DNA of 64,000 nucleotides. Source: Pseudomonadota bacterium (lineage in GTDB: Bacteria > Pseudomonadota > Gammaproteobacteria > Burkholderiales > Burkholderiaceae_C). The position numbers and the translations under genes are program-made. The notes under the pieces are model-generated. The model was not told the DNA's origin. It made no database searches and was given only the letters and a program-made list of their open reading frames with translations. The stretch spans positions 48,901-112,900 of the forward strand of contig JAJZEC010000004.1 of assembly GCA_021805825.1 (NCBI GenBank). Reading direction: 5' to 3'. This document shows positions 10,439 to 17,778 of the stretch, piece by piece. How positions within the stretch are numbered: position 1 is the first letter of the stretch; each line of letters begins with the position of its first letter.

Positions 10439-11560
10439 ATGATGCCCTCCGCACCCCAAGCCCTCGAATCCCTGCAGCAACAGGTGCTCCAGGCCATCCG
10501 CGAGCGCACGCCGCTGCAGCCGCGCGCGGGCGGCAGCAAGCGCTGGCTCGACCCCGATCCGGCGCACGCATCGCGCGCCGCGGTGCTCGACCTGCGGCCC
10601 TACGCAGGGGTGGTCGCCCACGAGCCCAGCGAGCTGTACCTGACGGCGCGCGCCGGCACCCCGTTGTCCGAGGTCGAGGAACGGCTGGCCGAGCACGGCC
10701 AGTGCCTGCCCTTCGATCCGCCGCGCTTCGCGCGCGACGGGGCGCAGGCCACGATCGGGGGCATGGTCGCAGCGGGGCTGTCCGGGCCGGGGCGGCTCGG
10801 CGCCGGGGCGGTGCGCGATTTCGTGCTCGGCGCCAGCCTGCTCAATGGGCGCGCCGAGATCCTGCACTTCGGCGGGCAGGTGATGAAGAACGTGGCCGGC
10901 TTCGACGTGTCGCGACTGCTCGCCGGTTCGATGGGCTCGCTGGGGGCGATCCTGGAGGTTTCGCTCAAGGTGCTTCCGGTGGTGCGCGCGCAGGCCACGC
11001 TGTCCTTCGAGATGCCGCAGGCACAGGCCATCGAGGCGATCAACCGCTGGAGCGGGCAGCCGCTTCCGCTGTCGGCCAGCGCCTGGTGGGCCGACGGCGA
11101 CGGCCGCGGCCGGCTGTTCGTGCGCTTGCGCGGCGCGCGCGCCACTGTCGACTCCGCGCGCGTGCGCCTGGGCGGGGAATGCCTGGAGGCGCAGCAGGCC
11201 GACGCCCTGTGGCAGGAACTGCGTGAACAGCGCCTCGACTGGTTCGAGGCCAGCTGGCAGGAGCGCGCCGAGCGGGCGCTGTGGCGCATCGCGGTGCCTT
11301 CGGCCACGCCGCCGCTGCCCCTGGAAGGGGCCACGCTGATCGAATGGGGCGGTGCGCAGCGCTGGCTGCATGGCGCTGTGGATGCCGAGCAGGTGCGCTC
11401 GGTGGCGGCCGCTGTCGGTGGCCATGCCACGCGTTTTCGTGGTGGGGATGCCGCGGTCGCGGTGTTCAGCCCCCCCTCGCCGCCGCTGGATCGCATCCAT
11501 CGCCAGCTCAAGCTGGCCTTCGATCCGCACGGGCTGTTCCCACGCTGTTTTGGCGCCTGA
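10439..11560 (+). CDS. glcE: Glycolate oxidase FAD-binding subunit GlcE
   Basis: GlcE is the second, shorter flavoprotein subunit of glycolate dehydrogenase. It has the FAD-binding type 4 fold with QPRAGGSKRWL near residues 25-35, ATIGGMVAAGLSGPGRLG, and the signature GGQVMKNVAGFDVSRLLAGS. It ends with DPHGLFPRC. At 373 aa it is somewhat longer than the roughly 350 aa of E. coli GlcE. The ORF track starts it 336 bp earlier inside glcD, which is a shadow. The double ATG at 10439/10442 is the sensible start after glcD. glcF follows after 38 bp. Confidence 0.94.
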   Translation: MMPSAPQALESLQQQVLQAIRERTPLQPRAGGSKRWLDPDPAHASRAAVLDLRPYAGVVAHEPSELYLTARAGTPLSEVEERLAEHGQCLPFDPPRFARDGAQATIGGMVAAGLSGPGRLGAGAVRDFVLGASLLNGRAEILHFGGQVMKNVAGFDVSRLLAGSMGSLGAILEVSLKVLPVVRAQATLSFEMPQAQAIEAINRWSGQPLPLSASAWWADGDGRGRLFVRLRGARATVDSARVRLGGECLEAQQADALWQELREQRLDWFEASWQERAERALWRIAVPSATPPLPLEGATLIEWGGAQRWLHGAVDAEQVRSVAAAVGGHATRFRGGDAAVAVFSPPSPPLDRIHRQLKLAFDPHGLFPRCFGA

Positions 11561-11598
11561 GCCCGCGCGCATCGCAACCTCCACGCCCGCTCCGCCCG

Positions 11599-12828
11599 AT
11601 GCAAACCCGCCTGTCACCCGAATTCGCCGATACCCCCGAAGGCCGCGAGGCGGAAGGGATCCTGCGTGCCTGCGTGCACTGCGGCTTCTGCACCGCGACC
11701 TGCCCGACCTACCAGCTGCTGGGCGACGAGCTCGACGGTCCGCGCGGCCGCATCTACCAGATCAAGCAGGTTCTCGAGGGGGCCGAGGCCACGCGCACGA
11801 CCCAGCTGCACCTGGATCGTTGCCTGACGTGCCGCTCCTGCGAGACGACCTGTCCCTCGGGGGTCGAGTACGGCCGGCTGCTCGAGATCGGCCGCCGTGT
11901 CGTCGACGCCCAGGTGCCGCGGCAGGCCGGCGATCGCCTCAAGCGCACGGCGCTCGAGCATGGGCTGCGCTCGCCGCTGTTCGGTCCGGCGCTGCGCATG
12001 GGCCGCAGCGTGCGCGGCCTGCTGCCCGAGGTGCTGCGTGACAAGCTGGCGCCACCGCACGATCCCGGAGCCTGGCCGACGCGCGAGCACGCGCGCAAGG
12101 TGCTGCTGCTTGCCGGTTGCGTGCAGCCGGCGATGGCGCCGAACATTTCCGCGGCCACCGCCCGGGTGCTCGATGCCCTCGGCGTGCAGCCGCTGGTGGC
12201 TCCCGCGGCGGGGTGTTGCGGGGCGGTCGCGCTGCACCTGGGGGATCATGCAACGGCGCTCGCCGACATGCGGCGCAGCATCGATGCGTGGTGGCCGTAC
12301 GTGGAGGGCGCGCAGGTCGAGGCGGTGGTGGTGGATGCCTCGGCCTGCGGTCTGATGGTGAAGGACTACGCGCGGGAGTTCGCCAACGACCCGGCCTATG
12401 CGGACAAGGCGCGGCGGATCGCCGCGTGCGCCCGCGATCCGGTGGAATTCCTCGGCGCACAGTCCGGCGCGCTGGCGCAGTTGCTGCGCAGCCGCCCCGC
12501 CGAGCGCCTGGCCTGGCATCCGCCATGCACCCTGCAGCATGGGCAGCGCCTGGGCGGGAAGGTCGAGGCGCTGATGCGCGAACTCGGGTTCGAGCTGCAA
12601 CTCCCCGCGGACAGCCATCTATGCTGCGGCTCGGCCGGCACCTACTCGGTGTTGCAGCCGCAGATCGCGGAGCAGTTGCGCGACAACAAGGTGGACAGGC
12701 TGCAGCAGCTGCAGCCGCAGCGCGTGCTGTCGGCCAACATCGGGTGCATACACCACCTGCAGGCCGGAACCGAGGTGCCGGTGCAGCACTGGCTGGAATT
12801 CCTCGACGAGGCGCTGCGCGGGGTCTGA
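11599..12828 (+). CDS. glcF: Glycolate oxidase iron-sulfur subunit GlcF
   Basis: GlcF passes electrons from the flavin subunits to the quinone pool. Two [4Fe-4S] ferredoxin motifs are intact: CVHCGFCTATCPTY (about residues 22-35) and CLTCRSCETTCPSGVEYG. Two CCG domains follow with GCCGAVALHLGDH and LCCGSAGTYSVLQ. The 409 aa length matches the family. The ATG at 11599 places the first cluster at the expected distance, and the ORF-track start lies inside glcE. No glcG or glcB (malate synthase G) follows as it does in E. coli, so the glyoxylate made here is more likely to go to Gcl. Confidence 0.96.
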   Translation: MQTRLSPEFADTPEGREAEGILRACVHCGFCTATCPTYQLLGDELDGPRGRIYQIKQVLEGAEATRTTQLHLDRCLTCRSCETTCPSGVEYGRLLEIGRRVVDAQVPRQAGDRLKRTALEHGLRSPLFGPALRMGRSVRGLLPEVLRDKLAPPHDPGAWPTREHARKVLLLAGCVQPAMAPNISAATARVLDALGVQPLVAPAAGCCGAVALHLGDHATALADMRRSIDAWWPYVEGAQVEAVVVDASACGLMVKDYAREFANDPAYADKARRIAACARDPVEFLGAQSGALAQLLRSRPAERLAWHPPCTLQHGQRLGGKVEALMRELGFELQLPADSHLCCGSAGTYSVLQPQIAEQLRDNKVDRLQQLQPQRVLSANIGCIHHLQAGTEVPVQHWLEFLDEALRGV

Positions 12829-12906
12829 AGCCGCGCAAGGCCGGCCGACGCCGGCAGGCGACAAAATTCTTCAGCCCTGGCGGGCACTTGGAGTCGCGCG
12901 CCGACA

Positions 12907-12930
12907 GCCTGTCGGGCATTCCCGACAGGC
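12907..12930 (+). terminator. Perfect 10-bp hairpin downstream of glcF
   Basis: GCCTGTCGGG-CATT-CCCGACAGGC is a perfect inverted repeat with a 4-nt loop, 78 bp after the glcF stop and 128 bp before the next gene. No T-tract follows on either strand, so it is not a canonical intrinsic terminator. It could be a transcript-end stabiliser, a Rho-coupled end or a protein site. Confidence 0.5.
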
Positions 12931-13058
12931 GCGGGAATCAGCGCGCCACCGCCACGGGTGCGGACGCCGTGGCACGGCCCTTGCATGCTCCATGGCAGTC
13001 CGCGGGGCGCCACGCTTCGCGTTCGCCATCCATGGTCCATTCATGTAACCAGGAGTAA

Positions 13059-13262
13059 ATGATGCAATCGACGACGACCCAACGAATCGCCAAGGCTGCC
13101 GCCGCGGCTGGCTGCATGCTGTGGCTGGCCGGGGCGCTGCTGCCCGCGCCTGCGCTGGCCGACGAAGCTTCGAAGGCGCCGAGCTACCAGATGCCGTCGG
13201 ATTCACCTGAAGCGTCCGAGCAGGCTCAGCACGAAGAACTTTCCGACGAACAGGACGATTGA
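13059..13262 (+). CDS. Small secreted acidic protein of unknown function
   Basis: I do not recognise this 67 aa protein. Residues 1-35 form a classical Sec signal peptide: a basic start, a hydrophobic stretch (MLWLAGALLPAPALA) and an ALA-type cleavage site before DEASK. The mature part would be about 33 residues, with 11 Asp/Glu, few basic residues, no cysteine, and a tail ending EELSDEQDD. An AGGAG precedes two adjacent ATGs; the second (13062) has the better spacing. It stands alone between two strong hairpins, convergent with the Skp-like gene. The signal peptide and ribosome site make a real gene likely. A periplasmic role is inferred only from the signal. Confidence 0.65.
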   Translation: MMQSTTTQRIAKAAAAAGCMLWLAGALLPAPALADEASKAPSYQMPSDSPEASEQAQHEELSDEQDD

Positions 13263-13280
13263 TCGCCGTGCGATGGCAGC

Positions 13281-13316
13281 GCGCGCATCGGCGGGCATCG
13301 CGCCCGCCGTGCGCGC
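13281..13316. terminator. Long GC hairpin between convergent genes
   Basis: GCGCGCA-(TC)-GGCGGGC, loop ATCGC, GCCCGCC-(G)-TGCGCGC forms a 14-pair stem with a small bulge. It fills the gap between the small acidic gene and the stop of the Skp-like gene on the other strand. There is no T-tract, but its position suggests a bidirectional terminator. Confidence 0.5.
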
Positions 13317-13883
13317 TCAGCGAGCGTGCGCGCCCTGCTGGGCGTCCAGGGTGCGGATCACCGCGTTTGTGATGTCGATGCGCGGGTTCACGTACACCGC
13401 GTTCTGGAACACGATCAGGCAGCCGTCCTGTCGCGCCACCTGATCGACCACCGCATTGGCCTTGGCCAGGATGGCGCTGACGTCGGCGTTGCGTTGCGCG
13501 TTGAGATCCTCGGCAAAGGCCTGCTGGTCGTCGCGGAACTGGCGTGTCAGGTCAGCCAGCTGCTGCTGCGCGGCCAGGCGCTGGTCGTCACTCATCACCA
13601 CGCTGTTGTCGAGCAGCTTGTTGCGCAGCGCATCGATGCGCTGCCCGAGTTGCGTCAGCTTGCGGCGTCGCGGCTCGAAGGTCTGCTGCAGGCGTTGCGA
13701 GGCAGCCTTGGCCATCGTGGAGTCATGCAGGATGCGCGCGGTGTCGACGAAGGCCACGCGCAGTTTCGGTGCCGCTGCGCTGGCCGATGCGCCCGCAGCC
13801 GTGGCAGCCAGCGCGGGGCCGGCGCCCAGCACCAGGTACAGCGCGGCGCAGGCCGCGTAGCGCAGGGGGCGAAACTCGGGCAT
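13317..13883 (-). CDS. OmpH/Skp-family periplasmic chaperone-like protein
   Basis: The 188 aa protein begins with a Sec signal (YLVLGAGPALAATAAG). Its body has the Skp/OmpH pattern: LRVAFVDTARIL at the mature start, a long charged helical section rich in Q, R and L (about residues 65-135, coiled-coil-like), and a C-terminal IVFQNAVYVNPRIDITNAVI matching the family's NPxxDIT end. Skp holds unfolded outer-membrane proteins in the periplasm. The housekeeping skp gene normally lies next to bamA, which is not here, so this may be a paralogue. It lies 29 bp downstream of the DUF3014 gene on the same strand. Confidence 0.82.
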   Translation of the reverse strand: MPEFRPLRYAACAALYLVLGAGPALAATAAGASASAAAPKLRVAFVDTARILHDSTMAKAASQRLQQTFEPRRRKLTQLGQRIDALRNKLLDNSVVMSDDQRLAAQQQLADLTRQFRDDQQAFAEDLNAQRNADVSAILAKANAVVDQVARQDGCLIVFQNAVYVNPRIDITNAVIRTLDAQQGAHAR

Positions 13884-13912
13884 GGTGATGGGGGCGGTGC
13901 GCGCCGGGCTGG

Positions 13913-14782
13913 TCAATGAGCTTGCGAGGCGGTCGGCGCGGGAGCCGCCGCATGCATGTGCAGCAGCAATTGTGCGCGCAACGCGCGCAGCTTGGCCTTG
14001 ACCAGGCGCTCGTTGGCCGGGCCGATGCGCATCAGGATCTTCTGGCCCGCCGAGGCGGCCTCCAGCCCCGGGTCTGCGTACTGATAGAGCACATGGGGCT
14101 GCACCAGCTGCAGCGCGGCTGCCGGCTCGGGAGCCTCCAGCAGGTTGTCGATCACCTGCAGCAGGCGCTGGTTGAAGGATCCGTGGGGGTAGCCGAGTTC
14201 GCGCCAGGCCTGCTGGAACAGGGGATAGAAGCGCAGGTACACGGCCACCAGCCGCTGCGGGTCGACCATGCGCACCATCGCCATGTAGGGCGCGTAGCGA
14301 GCGGAATTCGCCGGCGCCAGCACCAGGCTGCCGTCCTGGCGCTGCACCTGCAGGCTTCCCGGCGTCGGACGCACCGGCCATGCGCGTTGCGGAACCTGGG
14401 CGCGCGGCAGGTTGTCGATGGTTGCCACCAGGTGAATGATCAGATGATCGGCCACCCACCATTGGGCCAGCCTGGCCGGGCCGAGCAGTTCGCCCAGCGC
14501 ATCGGCGAAGGCGCGGTCGCTGTCGCGCAGCGCGGGCAGCGGCTGCGAGGCCGCCGGAACCTGCAGTTGCGCCGCCGGCTGTGAAGCCGGCGGGCTGACG
14601 CGTGCCGTGACGGTGGGCGTGGCCGGGGACGGCGAAGCTGCAGGCGCCTGGGTCGCTGGCGGGGGTTCGTGCAGTACGTAGCCGATCACGCGCTGCACGC
14701 TTTCCCAGTGCAGCAGGGCCAGCACGATGGCCGCCAGCAGAAGGATCAGGGCACCGACTTCCACACCGTCCAGACGTTTCAT
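13913..14782 (-). CDS. DUF3014 domain-containing membrane-anchored protein
   Basis: A 289 aa protein with one N-terminal transmembrane helix (VGALILLLAAIVLALLHW, about residues 9-26), a Pro/Ala/Ser/Thr-rich linker, and a C-terminal domain I recognise as DUF3014. Markers are WWVADHLIIHLVATIDNLPRA, a segment with RYAPYMAMVRMVDPQRLVAVY, and YPHGSFNQRLLQVIDNLL. Topology would place the domain in the periplasm. Function is unknown. It precedes the Skp-like gene by 29 bp on the same strand, suggesting joint expression and perhaps an envelope role, which is inference. Confidence 0.82.
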   Translation of the reverse strand: MKRLDGVEVGALILLLAAIVLALLHWESVQRVIGYVLHEPPPATQAPAASPSPATPTVTARVSPPASQPAAQLQVPAASQPLPALRDSDRAFADALGELLGPARLAQWWVADHLIIHLVATIDNLPRAQVPQRAWPVRPTPGSLQVQRQDGSLVLAPANSARYAPYMAMVRMVDPQRLVAVYLRFYPLFQQAWRELGYPHGSFNQRLLQVIDNLLEAPEPAAALQLVQPHVLYQYADPGLEAASAGQKILMRIGPANERLVKAKLRALRAQLLLHMHAAAPAPTASQAH

Positions 14783-14905
14783 CGCTGCTTCCTCGTGCGT
14801 GCGCTCAGGGCCGGGATGCGCCCGGCCCGCCCCCCGCGGCCCGTCGCAGGCGCAATGATCGCAGATCCTGCCTTCCCCTCCGCGGCGTCCGGGGCACCGG
14901 AGGGC

Positions 14906-16297
14906 TCAAGCCGCCTTGTGGTGTGCGCCGGCGCCGAAGTAGTTCTTCTCGGCCAGTGCCTCGTACAGCGGAGGAGTGAACAGGTTGGAGATCCGGGTCG
15001 CCACCAGCGCCACCGCCATCATCGGAATCACCATGCCGGTGCCATTGGTCATTTCCATCACGATGACGAAGGAGGTCAGCGGCGACTGGGTGACCGCGGC
15101 CAGGTAGCCGGCCATGCACAGCGCGATCAGCGCCGGCATCGGTGCCCAGCCGAACACCATGTGCACCCATTGGGCCAGGCCGGCACCGATCGACAGCGAA
15201 GGCGAGAACAGCCCACCGGGCATGCCGCTCATGTAGCTGATGACCATCGCCGCCCATTTGGTCACCGCGTAGAAGGGGCTGACGGTGTTCTGGCCGTCCA
15301 GCAGGTGGCGGGCCTGGTCGTAGCCGCTGCCCCAGGTCTGGCCATGCGTGAACACGCCGAGCGCGGCGACCGCCAGGCCGATCGCCAGTCCGTAGAGCAG
15401 CGGCTTGTGCGCGCGCCACTGCTGCAGCGGCCTGGGCATCCAGACTTCCCAGCGCAGCAGCGCCCAGTTGAACGCCGCCCCGGTCAGTCCGCACAGCAGG
15501 GCGATCACCACCACCGGGACGGCAAACTGCAGATGGAAGTTCTGCGGGACGTTGATCTGCCCGAAGTACAGGTAGTTGCCAGCGAGTGCCATCGAGGTCA
15601 GGCCCGAGAACACCACCGCGGTGATCATGACCCCGTTGGTGCGGCTCTCGAAGTCGCGCGCCAGTTCCTCGATGGCGAAGATCACCCCGGCCAGCGGGGT
15701 GTTGAAGGCTCCCGACAGCCCCGCGGCCGCGCCGGCGAGCAGCAGGGCGCGCTCCAGGCGCTTGCCCTGGTGCGGATAGAAACGACGTGTCTCGGCCATC
15801 ACCGCCGCGCCCAGGTGCACCGTCGGGCCCTCGCGCCCGATGGTCAGGCCGCCGAGGAATCCGATCAGCGACACCACCAGCTTGCCCACGATCACCCGCA
15901 GTCCGAACAGCCTGCGCATCAGCGTTTCGTCGGGGGGCGCATGCAGTGCCGCGATGACCTGCGGAATCCCGCTTCCCTCGCTGCCCGAGAACCATCTGCG
16001 GGTCATGTACACCGCCAGCATGGTCATGAAGGGGGTGATCAGGAAGGCCAGCCAGGTGCGGCCGGCGATCCAGTGCAGGAAGATCTCGTAGGCGTCGTTG
16101 CTCCACTGGGCGTACAGCACCGCCAGCAGGCCGACGAGCAGCGCGCCGCCCCACGGCAGGCCGTACTGCAGGAACAGGCGGCGGCCGCGCGCACGACCGG
16201 TGCGGGTCAGGCTGCGCAATGCCGAGGAGCGGCCGCTGCGCGGGGGCTGCGCGGTCTCTCCCGGTGCGGGCGGAGGGCTTTGGCTCGGATCGGACAC
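14906..16297 (-). CDS. clcA: CLC-family chloride/proton exchanger
   Basis: A 463 aa polytopic membrane protein with the three CLC filter signatures: GSGIPQV, GREGPTVHLGAAV (about residues 152-164) and a GGLFSPSLSIGAG loop. The gating glutamate of GREGP is present. So is the internal proton glutamate, in the segment PLAGVIFAIEELARD. This indicates 2 Cl-/1 H+ exchange rather than a channel. In enteric bacteria such proteins serve as electrical shunts in extreme acid resistance. No C-terminal CBS domains are present. It lies close to an MFS permease and a P-type H+-ATPase on the same strand. Ion specificity is inferred from the filter motifs. Confidence 0.93.
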   Translation of the reverse strand: MSDPSQSPPPAPGETAQPPRSGRSSALRSLTRTGRARGRRLFLQYGLPWGGALLVGLLAVLYAQWSNDAYEIFLHWIAGRTWLAFLITPFMTMLAVYMTRRWFSGSEGSGIPQVIAALHAPPDETLMRRLFGLRVIVGKLVVSLIGFLGGLTIGREGPTVHLGAAVMAETRRFYPHQGKRLERALLLAGAAAGLSGAFNTPLAGVIFAIEELARDFESRTNGVMITAVVFSGLTSMALAGNYLYFGQINVPQNFHLQFAVPVVVIALLCGLTGAAFNWALLRWEVWMPRPLQQWRAHKPLLYGLAIGLAVAALGVFTHGQTWGSGYDQARHLLDGQNTVSPFYAVTKWAAMVISYMSGMPGGLFSPSLSIGAGLAQWVHMVFGWAPMPALIALCMAGYLAAVTQSPLTSFVIVMEMTNGTGMVIPMMAVALVATRISNLFTPPLYEALAEKNYFGAGAHHKAA

Positions 16298-16407
16298 TTG
16301 GGGACAGGCGGCCGCGCAGGCGCGCCTGGTTGGAAGAAGGGTTCAGCTGCGCCGTGGGCGAGGCCGGCGCCCGCCGGCGCACATGTTAGCGGGATGCCGG
16401 GACGGAT

Positions 16408-17634
16408 TCAGTGGGCGCGGCGTGGCGGCTGCTGCACGAACCAGGCCACCACCAGCCACACCGAGCACAGCAGCCCGCAGGCGAGAAACACGCCCTCGGC
16501 CGACCACAGCTTGGCCAGCAGACCGCCGAGGGCTCCGCCGGCGAACAGGCCGAGAGACTGCGCGGTGTTGTACACCCCCATGGCCAGACCCTTGCGTGCC
16601 GCAGGGGCCAGGCGCGAGACCAGCGAGGGCAGCAAGGCCTCCATGAGGTTGAAGGACACGAAGAACAGGAACAGTTCGGCGATCAGCGGCACCTCGCTGC
16701 GGTAGCCGAAAGCCATCGCGAACATGCTCAGCGCCATCAGCGCCACTCCGCTGCGCAGCACTGCGCGCATGTGGCCGCGGCTTTCGGCCCAGATGATGCC
16801 CGGCACCGCCAGCGCGAAGGAGCCGACGGTCACAGGCAGGTAGACCATCCAGTGGTGGCGCAGGGGGATGCCGGCGTGCTGCACCAGCGCGACCGGGACG
16901 ACCACGAACATCGCGACCTGGGCGAAGTTCACGACGAAGATGCTGAAGTGCAAGCGCAGGAGCGCCGGCGTCAGCACCGAGGGCACCGGCTGTCCGGGGC
17001 CGACTTCCTCCGCAGGCGCGCTCATCGGCACGTCGGGCACCACCCACCGGATCACCGCGATGGCCACCAGCGCGAGCAGTCCGGTGAGGACGAACATGCC
17101 CGGTACCCCGATCCAGTGGTACAGCACCGGGCCGGCGATCAGCGAGGCCAGGAAGCTCATGCCGATGGTCATGCCGACCATCGCCATCGCCTTGGTGCGG
17201 TTGTGGTCGCGGGTGGAGTCGGCGATCATCGCCGAGATCGCCGCCGAGATCGCCCCCGCGCCCTGGATCGCGCGTCCGAGGATGATGCCGTCGATGCTGT
17301 GCGCGACGCCGGCGAGGAAGGAGCCGACGGCGAAGATCAGCATGCCCAGCATCATCACCGGCTTGCGGCCGAAGCGATCGCTGGCGATGCCGAAGGGGAT
17401 CTGCAGCGCGGCCTGCGTCAGGCCGTAGATGCCCAGCGCCAGCCCGACCAGCAGCCGATCCTGCCCGCCGGGCAGTTCGCGGGCGTAGATCGCGAACACC
17501 GGGAGGATGAGGAACAGCCCCAGCATGCGCAGGCCGTAGATCGACGCCAGGGTCATGCTCGAGCGCCGCTCCTGGGCGTTCATGGCCTGGCGTCGCGGTC
17601 CGGAGGCGGGGTGGGTGGTTGAGGTATCGGTCAT
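16408..17634 (-). CDS. Major facilitator superfamily transporter (YajR-like drug efflux type)
   Basis: A 12-TM MFS protein of 408 aa. The first helix (IYGLRMLGLFLILPVFAIYARELPGG) and motif A after TM2 (GIASDRFGRKPVMM, D-R-x-G-R-K/R pattern) are clear. The opening MNAQERRSS...GLRMLG resembles YajR, but there is no room for YajR's C-terminal YAM domain. I use ATG 17634 (MTDTSTTH); ATG 17583 (MNAQERR) is an equally reasonable start, and neither has a strong ribosome site. Substrate is unknown. It is 110 bp upstream of clcA in the same direction. Confidence 0.85.
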   Translation of the reverse strand: MTDTSTTHPASGPRRQAMNAQERRSSMTLASIYGLRMLGLFLILPVFAIYARELPGGQDRLLVGLALGIYGLTQAALQIPFGIASDRFGRKPVMMLGMLIFAVGSFLAGVAHSIDGIILGRAIQGAGAISAAISAMIADSTRDHNRTKAMAMVGMTIGMSFLASLIAGPVLYHWIGVPGMFVLTGLLALVAIAVIRWVVPDVPMSAPAEEVGPGQPVPSVLTPALLRLHFSIFVVNFAQVAMFVVVPVALVQHAGIPLRHHWMVYLPVTVGSFALAVPGIIWAESRGHMRAVLRSGVALMALSMFAMAFGYRSEVPLIAELFLFFVSFNLMEALLPSLVSRLAPAARKGLAMGVYNTAQSLGLFAGGALGGLLAKLWSAEGVFLACGLLCSVWLVVAWFVQQPPRRAH

Positions 17635-17778
17635 CGCAGGAATCTTCGTCGCGCGCCGCCGGCGGCCGTGCAGCCGCCACGGCACCCCAGTCCAAAACAC
17701 TCCATTGTCGTCCGATTCCACGTATCCTTCTGCAACCGCAATTCCGGGCCCGGGGCGCCCGCCGCACGCCGCGCCCCT

